Source of the DNA: Conyzicola nivalis
GTDB lineage: Bacteria; Actinomycetota; Actinomycetes; Actinomycetales; Microbacteriaceae
Direction: 5' to 3'
DNA length: 64,000 nucleotides
Assembly: GCF_014639655.1 (NCBI RefSeq)
Contig: NZ_BMGB01000001.1
Location: 992,001-1,056,000 of the forward strand
A program made the position numbers and the translations under genes. This document shows, in pieces, positions 8,594 through 16,803 of this stretch. Position 1 is the first letter of the stretch, and every line of letters begins with the position of its first letter. The notes below the pieces were generated by a model. It saw only the letters and a program-made list of their open reading frames with translations, made no database searches and had not been told where the DNA came from.

Positions 8594-9270
8594 AAATTCT
8601 GATCGCCGACGACGACCCGCAGATCCTGCGTGCGCTCCGGATCACCCTGTCGGCCCGGGGCTACGACGTGCTGACGGCGAGCGACGGGCGCGAGGCCCTG
8701 CGTCTGGCCGCCGACGGTCACCCCGACATCATCGTGCTCGACCTCGGCATGCCCGGACTCACCGGAATCGAGGTGATCGAGGGGGTGCGCGGCTGGTCGA
8801 GCGTGCCCATCCTCGTCGTCTCCGGGCGCAGCGACTCGCTCGACAAAGTCGAGGCGCTGGATGCCGGCGCCGACGACTACGTCACCAAGCCGTTCGCCGC
8901 GGACGAGCTGCTCGCGCGCATCCGCGCCCTCGGACGTCGGACGCCGACGGCCACGGATGAACCGGTCGTCACCTTCGGCGACGTCACCGTCGACCTGGCC
9001 GCCCACGTTGTCAGCCGCTCGGGCGCGACGGTGCGACTCACACCGACCGAGTGGCGCCTGCTCGAGGTGCTCGTGCGCAACCCCGACCGGCTCGTCACCC
9101 GCGAGACCCTGCTCACCGAGGTGTGGGGGCCGCAGTACACCACCGACACCGGCTACCTGCGGTTGTACCTCGCGCAGCTGCGCAAGAAACTCGAGGCGGA
9201 GCCGTCGAAGCCGCGCTTCCTGCTCACCGAGGCGGGCATGGGCTACCGGTTCGCGCCCGCCGGCGGTTAG
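8590..9270 (+). CDS. kdpE: Response regulator KdpE
   Basis: 226 residues of the OmpR/PhoB class. The receiver domain has the acidic pair in IADDDP, the phospho-acceptor D51 in VLDLGMPG and the conserved lysine in VTKPF. The C-terminal winged helix carries LTPTEWRLLEVLVRNPDRLVTR and GYRF. It is coupled to kdpD by a GTGA overlap. By family knowledge it activates kdpFABC when phosphorylated by KdpD; the phased repeats at 1314-1362 are the likely target. The stop codon overlaps the end of the convergent DUF1801 gene by 4 nt. Confidence 0.95.
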   Translation: MKILIADDDPQILRALRITLSARGYDVLTASDGREALRLAADGHPDIIVLDLGMPGLTGIEVIEGVRGWSSVPILVVSGRSDSLDKVEALDAGADDYVTKPFAADELLARIRALGRRTPTATDEPVVTFGDVTVDLAAHVVSRSGATVRLTPTEWRLLEVLVRNPDRLVTRETLLTEVWGPQYTTDTGYLRLYLAQLRKKLEAEPSKPRFLLTEAGMGYRFAPAGG

Positions 9271-9638
9271 ACGGACTCGGGCAGCAGCGCCACCCAGTCG
9301 CGCACGACGTGCTGCAGCGGGAAGCGTTTTGCCGTGACGTCCGCGGCGCTGGTGAACCGCAGCTCGCGGCGGTCCGCCCAGGTCCCGGTCATCAGCCCGG
9401 TCGGATCCGCGACCAGACCGTAGGGAAAGACGAGGATGAGCCGCAGAAAGCCGGTGGGCCGCAACTCGAAGGCGCCGAGGTCGTCTGTGCCGACGTGGAA
9501 GCTCGGCGACTTCCACTTGATGCGTTCGGTCACGCGCGGGTGGGCGGCCAGGATGTATTGGCGCACCGTCTGCAACTCCGTGGCGAACGGGTGATCGAGC
9601 GAGTCCATATACGAATCGACCGCGGCTGTGCCATCCAT
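9267..9638 (-). CDS. DUF1801 domain protein
   Basis: 123 residues with the DUF1801 (YdhG-like) pattern: a helical start (FATELQTVRQYILAAHP), the RIKWKSPSFHV motif and a C-terminal RFTSAADV. The fold is an alpha/beta domain of unknown biochemical role; some members have been called iron chaperones, which is not established here. It is convergent with kdpE with a 4-nt overlap, so the two transcripts must interfere or terminate inside each other. A TAGATT box lies 6 nt before the ATG, suggesting a leaderless mRNA. A second, unrelated DUF1801 gene occurs at 56815-57243. Confidence 0.8.
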   Translation of the reverse strand: MDGTAAVDSYMDSLDHPFATELQTVRQYILAAHPRVTERIKWKSPSFHVGTDDLGAFELRPTGFLRLILVFPYGLVADPTGLMTGTWADRRELRFTSAADVTAKRFPLQHVVRDWVALLPESV

Positions 9639-9644
9639 GGGCCC

Positions 9645-9650
9645 AATCTA
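9645..9650 (-). promoter_or_regulatory. -10 box of the DUF1801 gene, leaderless type
   Basis: TAGATT on the minus strand ends 6 nt before the start codon at 9638. No ribosome binding site lies in between. Confidence 0.45.
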
Positions 9651-9683
9651 GACCGAACCGGTGGGGCGCGGGAGACTGGACCC

Positions 9684-10115
9684 ATGGCATCCGAATCACG
9701 GCACATCTCCGTCGACGTCAACCGACCACCCGACGAGGTGTACGGCTACACCTCCGACCACACCAACCTGCCCGCGTGGGCGAGCGGGATCGGCGACAGC
9801 ATCGAGCTCGTCGACGACGAGTGGGTGGTGGAATCGCCGATGGGGCGCCTGACGATCCGGTTCGCCGAGCCCAACGATCTCGGTGTGCTCGACCACACGG
9901 TGACCCTTGCGAGCGGCGAGATCTTCTACAACCCCATGCGCGTCATCCAGCACGGGACGGCCAGCGAGGTGATCTTCACCCTGAGACGCTCCGACGACCA
10001 GTCCGACGAGGAGTTCGAACACGACGCCGCGACGATCGCCGCCGACCTGCACACGCTGAAGGCGCTGCTCGAGGGCGAGAACGCGGCGGAGGACGGCCTG
10101 GAGCACGCCGTCTAG
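9684..10115 (+). CDS. SRPBCC (polyketide cyclase/START-like) protein
   Basis: 143 residues. The sequence begins with the SRPBCC pattern HISVDVNRPPDEVYGYTSDHTNLPAWASGI and continues with alternating beta strands and a long C-terminal helix (DEEFEHDAATIAADLHTLKALL). Proteins of this fold bind hydrophobic ligands; no ligand can be inferred. GGAG at 9671-9674 is 9 nt before the ATG. Its end overlaps the convergent Lrp-type regulator by 4 nt. Confidence 0.75.
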   Translation: MASESRHISVDVNRPPDEVYGYTSDHTNLPAWASGIGDSIELVDDEWVVESPMGRLTIRFAEPNDLGVLDHTVTLASGEIFYNPMRVIQHGTASEVIFTLRRSDDQSDEEFEHDAATIAADLHTLKALLEGENAAEDGLEHAV

Positions 10116-10576
10116 ACCACCGGCGAGATCGCGCGATTGCGCAGGTGCTCGTACACGATCGACGTGCGCACGTCGGCGATCTCGGCACGCTCGGTGAGCT
10201 TGTCGATCACGAACGCGTAGAGGCTGTCGTTGTCGGGCACGGCGACGTGGATGAGGAAGTCCTCGTTACCCGAGGTGACGAACACGCCGAGGGTGTCGGG
10301 CAGGGCGCTCGCCCAGTTGCGGAAGTTCTCGATGTTGCGTCGCGACGGCGGTCGGATGCGCACGGCGATCATCGCCTGCACCGGGCGGCCGATGGCGGAG
10401 AGGTCCACGTCGAGGCTCGCTCCGGTGATCACGCCGCGGTCGCGCAGGGCGCGGGTGCGGTCGAGGGCCGTGGTCGGGGAGACTCCGACGGCGGAGGCGA
10501 CGTCGCGGTTGCTGCGCCGTGCATCCGACTGCAGTTCGGCCAGTATCGCCGTATCTAGTGCGTCCAGCGCGGTCAT
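10112..10576 (-). CDS. Lrp/AsnC-family transcriptional regulator
   Basis: 154 residues. The N-terminal helix-turn-helix (about residues 3-50, LDALDTAILAELQSDARRSN and VASAVGVSPTTALDRTRAL) is followed by a RAM ligand domain (GVFVTSGNEDFLIHVAVPD). An in-frame extension to 10639 exists, but the family almost always begins right at the LDxxDxxIL helix, so the ATG at 10576 is chosen. It is divergent from the DUF2000 gene at 10671, and such pairs usually mean the regulator controls its neighbour. The effector, probably an amino acid, is unknown. Confidence 0.88.
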   Translation of the reverse strand: MTALDALDTAILAELQSDARRSNRDVASAVGVSPTTALDRTRALRDRGVITGASLDVDLSAIGRPVQAMIAVRIRPPSRRNIENFRNWASALPDTLGVFVTSGNEDFLIHVAVPDNDSLYAFVIDKLTERAEIADVRTSIVYEHLRNRAISPVV

Positions 10577-10609
10577 GGGGGGCCTGCTTCCGTACTTAAT
10601 CCGAGAGGT

Positions 10610-10639
10610 TTCACAGATCACATTACGCCTGCTTAGCAT
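10610..10639 (+). promoter_or_regulatory. Probable promoter of the DUF2000 gene
   Basis: TTCACA (10610-10615) and TAGCAT (10634-10639) are separated by 18 nt within the locally AT-rich divergent region. The predicted start leaves a leader of about 25 nt containing CAGGAA. Confidence 0.4.
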
Positions 10640-10670
10640 GGGGCTCTAAACCCGTACGAACAGGAACTCA

Positions 10671-11135
10671 ATGACCACACCCGCCTTTTCCCCGGACGAA
10701 ATCAACACCGGCGATGCCACCCGCGCCGCCCGCCTGAAGTGGGTCGTGATCGTCGACCGCGACACGCCTCCCGGCCGGATGGTCAACGCCGTCGCCTGCG
10801 TGTCTGCCGCGACGGGGGCGGTCGTCGACGGCCTGATCGCCGGGGGCGGTGCGGACGCGGCGGGCACCGACCACCCCGGACTCCCCTGGTCCGGCTGTTC
10901 GGTTCTCGCCACGAGCGCTGAGAAGCTCGGGAACGCCCGGGCGAAGGCCGTCGCGGTCGACGGACTGCTCGTAGTCGACATGCCGCTCGCCGCGCAGACC
11001 AACCGGGTCTACGACGGCTACCTCGCGGAACTCGCGACGACCGCCCCCGCCGACCTCGCGGTCAGCGCCGTGAGCATCGTGGGCGAACGTGCCGAGGTGG
11101 ACGCGATCGTGAAACGCCTCTCGCTGCTCGCCTAG
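10671..11135 (+). CDS. DUF2000 family protein
   Basis: 154 residues. The pattern KWVVIVDRDTPPGRMVNAVAC near the start, a central SAEKLGNARAKA stretch and a late alpha/beta segment match the DUF2000 family (about 135 residues), whose function is not established; the fold resembles peptidyl-tRNA hydrolase 2-like proteins. The ATG is preceded by CAGGAA. It is divergent from an Lrp-type regulator and may be its target. Its TAG stop is part of the TAGGCT box of the next gene. Confidence 0.75.
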   Translation: MTTPAFSPDEINTGDATRAARLKWVVIVDRDTPPGRMVNAVACVSAATGAVVDGLIAGGGADAAGTDHPGLPWSGCSVLATSAEKLGNARAKAVAVDGLLVVDMPLAAQTNRVYDGYLAELATTAPADLAVSAVSIVGERAEVDAIVKRLSLLA

Positions 11136-11138
11136 GCT
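11133..11138 (+). promoter_or_regulatory. -10 box of the GNAT gene, leaderless type
   Basis: TAGGCT ends 6 nt before the ATG at 11145 and overlaps the stop codon of the preceding gene. The same hexamer and spacing occur at ppgK. Confidence 0.5.
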
Positions 11139-11144
11139 GACCGC

Positions 11145-11606
11145 ATGACGATTCGCCTCGAGCCCATGGCGCAGAGCCGCCTCACCGACTGGATAGAAGC
11201 CCGCCACACGGACTACCTCGAGTCGCGCATGCTGGCCGGGGAATCCCGCGAGGTCGCGACCGAGAAGGCGCTCGCCTCCCGCCGCGAGAACTTCCCGGGC
11301 GGCCGACCGCTCGACACCCACCTCGTTTTCGACGTGTGGTCGGATGACGCGGTCGTCGGCGACCTCTGGCTGGGGCCGCTCCCCGCCGGCGGCACGGACT
11401 GGTGGGTGTTCGACATCCAGATCGCCGAGGCGCACCGTCGACGCGGTTACGCGAGGCGTGCGCTGGAGCTCGGACACGTCGCGGCGAAAGAGCGCGGAGC
11501 CACCGCCATCGGCCTGAACGTGTTCGGCTACAACACAGGCGCGAAAGACCTGTACGAGTCGCTCGGCTACGCCGTCACGGCCACGCAGATGAAGCGGCCG
11601 CTCTAA
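11145..11606 (+). CDS. GNAT-family N-acetyltransferase
   Basis: 153 residues. The acetyl-CoA-binding motif appears as IAEAHRRRGYARRALEL (R/QxxGxG/A type), followed by a family beta-bulge and the NVFGYNTGAKDLYESLGY segment typical of motif B. The N-terminal half (YLESRMLAGESREVATEKA) is the helical region that shapes the substrate pocket. The acceptor is unknown. A TAGGCT box 6 nt before the ATG suggests a leaderless transcript. The gene ends 13 nt from the 3' end of the convergent rnpB. Confidence 0.88.
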   Translation: MTIRLEPMAQSRLTDWIEARHTDYLESRMLAGESREVATEKALASRRENFPGGRPLDTHLVFDVWSDDAVVGDLWLGPLPAGGTDWWVFDIQIAEAHRRRGYARRALELGHVAAKERGATAIGLNVFGYNTGAKDLYESLGYAVTATQMKRPL

Positions 11607-11618
11607 CGACGAAGGGGG

Positions 11619-11995
11619 CGAATGGGCCGGCTGATACGCCGGGTTCTGTTGACGCGCATCCGGAGATGCGCGCTGGACGGCCATCTATCTACGACGTACG
11701 TTGCCGCACGCCTCTAGCGATCTACCCGGAAGCTGGACGAGCAGCCCGTAACGCTTCCTGTGTGATCTTGCTCCTAGCGAGGTTTACATAGCCGACCGGG
11801 TCGCCCCGGCCGCTGGTGGTCTCTTACACCGCCGTTTCACCCTTACCTTCGGCTTGCGCCGCGGGCGGTCTGCTTTCTGTTGCACTGTCTCGCGGGTTAC
11901 CCCGGGTGGGTGTTACCCACCGCCTTGCTCTGCGGAGCCCGGACGTTCCTCGGGGTCTGTTGCCAGACCACGCGACCGTCTTGCCGACCCATTCG
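11619..11995 (-). ncRNA. rnpB: RNase P RNA, bacterial class A
   Basis: On the minus strand the conserved 5' core GAGGAACGTCCGGGCTCC is followed by CAGAGCA, GTGAAACGGCGGTGTAAGAG, ACCACCAGCG and the 3' core CAGAACCCGGCGTA. The ends are set by the P1 helix: GAATGGGTCGGC at the 5' end (about 11983-11995) pairs with GCCGGCCCATTC at the 3' end (about 11620-11631). The length of about 377 nt is normal. The RNA is the catalytic part of RNase P, which matures tRNA 5' ends. Exact termini are uncertain by a few bases. Confidence 0.95.
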
Positions 11996-12016
11996 AAGGC
12001 AAGTCTACCGGTGGGC

Positions 12017-12757
12017 TCAGAGCCCGGATTCCTTCGTGCGTACCAGGATGCCCTCGCTCGTGGCGCACATGATCACGTCGTCGGGGGCGGCGGCGCGGAT
12101 CTCCGCCATCTCGTTCTCGAGCAGCTTCACGCCGCTCGCGCTGGAGACGCCGTAGCGCAGGTGCGAGGCGCCGACGCCGTAACGCAGGCGCTGCTTGTCG
12201 TAGAGCGCGAGCAGGTCGTCGGGCACGGTGCCGGCGATGGCCGCGCGGTCGGCGTCGGCCGCGACGATGTCGGCCTGCAGCCCGACGAGCTCCGCGTCGC
12301 GCTCGACGACGATCGCGTCGATCTGCGCCTGCAACGCCGAGATCTGCTCGTTCGTCGCTGCGAGGGCGTTCTCGCGTTCCTCGAGCTTCTCCATCACGGT
12401 CAGCTCGATCTCTTCGAGGTCGTACTGGCGCTTGGCCAGGTTGGCCAGTTCGTGCTCGAACGCCTGGGCGTCTTTCGCCGAGGTGGAGTGCTGGGCGCGC
12501 TCGGTGTCGCGCGCGATGCGGGCGGTGACGAGAGAGACATCCGATTCGATGCGTCCGAGCTCGGTGAGAACGTCTTCACGGGCACCCGACTGCTCGAGGA
12601 GCACGATGCGCAGCGAGTCGATCTCCGTCTGGAGCTTCGCGATCGCGGCGTGCTGTGGCAAGCCCTTCGCCCGGTGCGTGAGCTGGGCGATCTTCGTGTC
12701 GAGGGCCTGCAGGTCGAGGAGCCTCGCCTGCGCGTCTGGACTGGCTTTCAGAGCCAT
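12017..12757 (-). CDS. Coiled-coil protein of the C4 zinc-ribbon (CT398-like) family, zinc ribbon decayed
   Basis: 246 residues. A long coiled coil (about residues 10-180, rich in Leu heptads such as LLDLQALDTKIAQL) is followed by a domain that aligns in position with the C4 zinc ribbon of this family, whose usual form has CxxC, then AAPDD and CxxCGRILVR. Here AAPDDVIMC and ILVRT are kept but the first cysteine pair reads SSAS and the last pair retains a single cysteine, so zinc binding looks lost. It starts 45 nt after the Nif3-like gene in the same direction, a common actinobacterial pairing. The function is unknown. Confidence 0.82.
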   Translation of the reverse strand: MALKASPDAQARLLDLQALDTKIAQLTHRAKGLPQHAAIAKLQTEIDSLRIVLLEQSGAREDVLTELGRIESDVSLVTARIARDTERAQHSTSAKDAQAFEHELANLAKRQYDLEEIELTVMEKLEERENALAATNEQISALQAQIDAIVVERDAELVGLQADIVAADADRAAIAGTVPDDLLALYDKQRLRYGVGASHLRYGVSSASGVKLLENEMAEIRAAAPDDVIMCATSEGILVRTKESGL

Positions 12758-12801
12758 GAGGCCGTCACCACTTTCTGTTCGTGCGGAAAAAATCTGGGGA
12801 A

Positions 12802-13623
12802 TTACTGGAGGACAACGAAATCCCAGGGGTCGGTGCGGAGATCGCTCACCGTCACGGTCACTCCGGGCAGGCTTTCGCGCAATTCGGCGGCCGCGGTCTC
12901 GAGCCACAACCACTCGCTCGCCCAGTGCGAGACGTCGATGAGCGCCGGGCCGGATCCGAGCTGCGCGTTCTCGCGGGCCTCGGAGGCCGGGTGGTGGCGC
13001 AGATCGCTCGTGATGTACACGTCGGCGGCGAGCACCGCCGGGTCGGAGAGCAGCGAGTCGCCCGCTCCCCCGCACAGCGCCACGGTCGTGACGGGAGCAT
13101 CGAAGTCGCCGGAGACGCGGATGCCGCTGGCCGTCGCGGGCAGGATGTCGCCGAGTTCGCGAGCGAGCGTTCCGAGGGTGGTCGGGGTGGCGAGGCGGCC
13201 GACGCGGCCGAGGCCGTGGGCGGGGTTCGACGAGGAAGGCACGATGGGTGTGGCGTCGAGCAGGCCGAGCTTCTGGGCGAAGACGGCGGACGTGCCGGAC
13301 TCGACCACGTCGGCGTTCGTGTGCGCGGCGATCAGCGCGCAGTCGGCGCGGATGAGCGTGGCGAGCAGCGCGCCCTTGTAGCGGTCTTCCGCGACGGAGG
13401 TCACGCCGCGCAGCAGTAAGGGGTGGTGCACCAGCAACAGGTCGGCGCCCGCGGCGACCGCCTCGTCGACAGTGTCGGCTACGGCGTCCACGGCGAGGTG
13501 GATCGAGGAGACGGTGCGCGCCGGGTCGCCCGAGAGCAGGCCTGGCGCGTCCCACGACTCGGTGCCGGAGAGCGGCCAGAGTGTTTCGGCGACCGCGTTG
13601 ACCTCGGCGAGTGTGTGGAGCAT
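12802..13623 (-). CDS. Nif3-like dinuclear metal-centre protein
   Basis: 273 residues. The metal-ligand motifs of the NIF3/YbgI family are present: LLLVHHPLLLRG (residues about 63-74), AAHTNADV, and the late DVSHWASEWLWL. These hexameric rings bind two metals; the family is sometimes annotated as GTP cyclohydrolase I type 2, but the activity is unproven. The ATG at 13623 is chosen because a TAGAAT box lies 6 nt upstream, consistent with a leaderless mRNA. It precedes the coiled-coil zinc-ribbon-family gene and probably forms an operon with it. Confidence 0.87.
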   Translation of the reverse strand: MLHTLAEVNAVAETLWPLSGTESWDAPGLLSGDPARTVSSIHLAVDAVADTVDEAVAAGADLLLVHHPLLLRGVTSVAEDRYKGALLATLIRADCALIAAHTNADVVESGTSAVFAQKLGLLDATPIVPSSSNPAHGLGRVGRLATPTTLGTLARELGDILPATASGIRVSGDFDAPVTTVALCGGAGDSLLSDPAVLAADVYITSDLRHHPASEARENAQLGSGPALIDVSHWASEWLWLETAAAELRESLPGVTVTVSDLRTDPWDFVVLQ

Positions 13624-13629
13624 GCGTCG

Positions 13630-13635
13630 ATTCTA
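13630..13635 (-). promoter_or_regulatory. -10 box of the Nif3-like gene, leaderless type
   Basis: TAGAAT on the minus strand ends 6 nt before the ATG at 13623. No ribosome binding site is present. Confidence 0.5.
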
Positions 13636-16600
13636 CTTTGGCGTCGCGCGACCTAATTGGCGCGCGGCTGCTTCCTGTCGGCGGATCGTGCCGATACCGG
13701 TGACAATCGGCGTGAGGATCCCGAGGACGAGCGCGATGAGCACCCCGACATCGCTGCCGGCGAAGTCGCCGTCGAGGGTTACGCCGACGAGCGAGAAACC
13801 GAACCCCTGCCAGCCGAGCCCGGCGACCGTCGCGGAGGTGAATGCCCAGCCGACCGCCGTGATGACGACGAGGGCGGGCAGGTTGATCCAGTTGACGTTC
13901 GGGTAGACGCCCCCGGCGCGCAGCAGCGAGTCGGTGTGGAAGGGCCGGTTGCGGATCATGGTGTCGGCGGCGAAGATCCCCGCCCAGGCTGCCACCGGAA
14001 CGGCGATCGTGGTGGCGAGGTCGCGGAACACGTCGACGAGGTCGACGTCGGCGAGGCTGAACGCCACGGCGGCCACCGCGAGGAGCGCGCCGACGACGAG
14101 CGTCGCCCACTGGCGTTCGACGCGCACGCCGACGCCCTGCAGAGCGAAGGCGCCGGAGTAGGTCGACAGCACGACACCCGAGAGCAGCCCGAAGCCGGTC
14201 ACCACGATGAGGGGAACCGCGTACCATCCGGGAAGGATCGACGAGAGTGCGTTCACCGGGTCGCTCATGAGCGCGGAGCCGAGCGCCGCGTCGGAGGCCG
14301 CGAGCAGCGCGCCGTAGGCCACCAGCAGGAAGCTCGGCAGCGTCGTGCCGAATCCGGCCCAGAGCATGTTCGATCCGCTGGAGCCAGCCGACGCGCCCGG
14401 CCGCTGGTAGCGGGCGAGGTCGGACGCGCTGTTGGCCCAGACCAGGCCGAGGAACGCGAACACGGCGACCGCTCCGGTGAGCACGAGGACCCACGGTCCG
14501 TCGGTCACCGAGAGCGCCGCGGCGAAGTCGACCCGCTGCCAGCTGAGGGCGACGAAGCCGACGATGAGCACGGCCGACACGATGCTCACGATCAACTGCA
14601 CACGGGCGAGCAACCAGTAGCCGAGGAACGCGACGACCACGGCGAGCATGACTCCGACGACGATGAAGACAACCACGAGTCCGGCCGTGGATCCGCCGCT
14701 CCCGACGCTGGACGAGACGGATGACGCGAAGAGCCAGAGCAGCACGGCGCCCCAGAACACCCGCGACACGAGGGCGAGCGCGGCGGGTAACAGGTTGCCG
14801 ACGATGCCGAAGGCCGCCCGCGACACCACCACCGTGGGCTGCCCGCTGCGCTTACCGGCCAGCGTGCCGAGTCCGAGCGGGATGAACGACAGCGCGACCC
14901 CCGCGAGGGTCGCCACCACCGACTGCCGCAGGCTCATTCCGAGCGCGAACACCATAGCGCCCATGCCGAGGCTCACCACCGAGGAATTGGCGGCGAACCA
15001 GAGCCAGAACAGCCGAGCGGCGTGGCCGGTTCGCAATTCCCGCGGTGTGGGCCGCTCTCCCGACTGCTCGAGGGTGAAGACGGCGACGCGCGCCGGCGCT
15101 ACCGCGGGAGCGGCTGCGGGGTCCTGGGGGCTGCCGTCAACGACGGCGACGCCAAAAGGGCGCTTTCGTTTCTCCTCCGGCGCGACTTCGACCGCCGTCT
15201 GGGCCGACGGCTCGGCGGGCGGATCGGGCGGTGTGTCGACGGCGATGAGTTCGTCGAACTTGGGCACCGGATAGCCGGTGGGCACCGCCACCGGCGCTAC
15301 CGGGGCGGCTTCGACGACCGGCGCCGGGGCGTCGCGTTCGATGTCGCGCACGATGTCGTGTTCGTCGTCGGCTTCCTCGGGTGCGGACGGGTTCGCCAGG
15401 GCGTCGAACCAGGACTGCGGCATGTCGTGCTCGGCCTCGTCGGGCTCGGGCTCGGGCTCCACCGGGAGCGGCTCTACCGGCGCGGGCTCTACCGGGTTCT
15501 CGGAGCGCGGCGGCAGCTGGTCGTCCGCCGGATACTGGATCGGGATCGCCTGGGTGGGAACCAGCTCGGTGGGGATGACGATCGCGCTGAACTCCGGCCG
15601 CACCTGCTCCACGACGGCGAGTGCCTCGGGTGTACCGACGGCGAGCATGGAGTTCTCCCACTCGCGGTACTCCTGCACCTCTTCCTCGCGCAGGCGCATT
15701 TCGTTCTCGAGGGCATCCATGGCGCTGAGGGTGCCGCCGGGCCTGCTGTCGGTCGCCTCGAGCACGCTGAGGAGTTCGTCGTCGGGAAGCGAGCGCCGCT
15801 GCGGAATCCACGGCTGTCCGGCCGGCGGCGCGTGCGCTGCGAGGGTGGCGGCCTCATCGTCGGGGGTCATATAGCCCGTCGGTGCGGCTGGCTCGGCGGC
15901 GGTGGGTTCCGGCGCGGCGGGCTCTGGCTCGGTGGGCTCGGGTGCCGGAACCTCCGGTGCCCGGGTCTGCGGTGGCGTTGTCTGGGCGGCCGGGGTCTCG
16001 GTGCCGACCGGGGTCTCGGTGCCGACCGGGGTGGGAGGGGCGTCGGGGAACAACGCGTTCCACAGCGGGGTCGTCTCGGCGAAGGGCTCGGGCGTCCAGG
16101 GGCGGTACGGATCGTTGCGCGGCGCCGGCGGGGTGTTCGGCAGCTCGGTCCGCTCGGGCAGACCGGTGTCGAGAGACCACACGGGCGCGGGTGGGAGCGG
16201 CTCGGCGTCTGGGCCGTTGTCGTCGGGCGAATAGGTCGGCGGCCGCACCGTGTTCCAGTACGCGTCGGCGTCGACGTGGGTGTCGGGCGTCCACGGGCGG
16301 TACGGCGACGTCGGCTCGACCGGTGGCTCGGCGGGCAGGTCTGCCTGGGGCGTCCAGACGGGCGCGGCCGTGAGCGGCTCGGCGACGGGAGCGGCGGGCG
16401 GTGCGGTCCAGACCGGGGTCTGGATCACGGGCGGGGTCTCGATCACGGGCGGGGCCTGGACCACGGGCGGGGCCTGGATCGCCGCGGGCTGGACCGCGGG
16501 AGCCGGGTCGGCCGCAGCGGGCCGGGTCACGGGAGGCGCCCACGTCGGCGGCGATTCCTGCTGAGGTTCGGGGGCAGCGGGCGCCTGTGGCGGCGCGGCC

Positions 16601-16791
16601 TGCACGGGAGGCGCAACGGTCACAACGGGTTCGGCGGGAGCCGCCACCGGCACCACTGCCTCGCGATACTGCGGCGGCGGCGTGTAGGTCGAGCGGCGAA
16701 TCCGGGGCGGAGCGAACTCTTCTTCGGCCGACGAGTCGATGTGATCGACGCCGTTCACGTCGTCGCCTCGTGTGTCGCCCGTGCTGTTCAT
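13633..16791 (-). CDS. NCS1-family (purine/cytosine permease-like) transporter with a very long disordered N-terminus
   Basis: 1052 residues. Residues 1 to about 590 are low-complexity and rich in Pro, Ala, Glu and Thr, with a repeated YRPWTP motif followed by a Trp-Asn segment (two copies) and a short predicted helix (about 330-375, MDALENEMRLREEEVQEY). From about residue 610 there are roughly twelve hydrophobic helices with NCS1 hallmarks such as FWLWFAANSSVVSLGMGAM and SASDLARYQRP. NCS1 permeases import nucleobases or related compounds with Na+ or H+. Ordinary members have about 450-500 residues, so the tail more than doubles the protein; its role is unknown. A TAAGAT box 6 nt before the ATG supports this start. 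Confidence 0.82.
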   Translation of the reverse strand: MNSTGDTRGDDVNGVDHIDSSAEEEFAPPRIRRSTYTPPPQYREAVVPVAAPAEPVVTVAPPVQAAPPQAPAAPEPQQESPPTWAPPVTRPAAADPAPAVQPAAIQAPPVVQAPPVIETPPVIQTPVWTAPPAAPVAEPLTAAPVWTPQADLPAEPPVEPTSPYRPWTPDTHVDADAYWNTVRPPTYSPDDNGPDAEPLPPAPVWSLDTGLPERTELPNTPPAPRNDPYRPWTPEPFAETTPLWNALFPDAPPTPVGTETPVGTETPAAQTTPPQTRAPEVPAPEPTEPEPAAPEPTAAEPAAPTGYMTPDDEAATLAAHAPPAGQPWIPQRRSLPDDELLSVLEATDSRPGGTLSAMDALENEMRLREEEVQEYREWENSMLAVGTPEALAVVEQVRPEFSAIVIPTELVPTQAIPIQYPADDQLPPRSENPVEPAPVEPLPVEPEPEPDEAEHDMPQSWFDALANPSAPEEADDEHDIVRDIERDAPAPVVEAAPVAPVAVPTGYPVPKFDELIAVDTPPDPPAEPSAQTAVEVAPEEKRKRPFGVAVVDGSPQDPAAAPAVAPARVAVFTLEQSGERPTPRELRTGHAARLFWLWFAANSSVVSLGMGAMVFALGMSLRQSVVATLAGVALSFIPLGLGTLAGKRSGQPTVVVSRAAFGIVGNLLPAALALVSRVFWGAVLLWLFASSVSSSVGSGGSTAGLVVVFIVVGVMLAVVVAFLGYWLLARVQLIVSIVSAVLIVGFVALSWQRVDFAAALSVTDGPWVLVLTGAVAVFAFLGLVWANSASDLARYQRPGASAGSSGSNMLWAGFGTTLPSFLLVAYGALLAASDAALGSALMSDPVNALSSILPGWYAVPLIVVTGFGLLSGVVLSTYSGAFALQGVGVRVERQWATLVVGALLAVAAVAFSLADVDLVDVFRDLATTIAVPVAAWAGIFAADTMIRNRPFHTDSLLRAGGVYPNVNWINLPALVVITAVGWAFTSATVAGLGWQGFGFSLVGVTLDGDFAGSDVGVLIALVLGILTPIVTGIGTIRRQEAAARQLGRATPK

Positions 16792-16797
16792 GCCGAA

Positions 16798-16803
16798 ATC
16801 TTA
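16798..16803 (-). promoter_or_regulatory. -10 box of the NCS1 transporter gene, leaderless type
   Basis: TAAGAT on the minus strand ends 6 nt before the ATG at 16791. It lies just beyond the stop codon of the upstream DMT gene. Confidence 0.5.
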
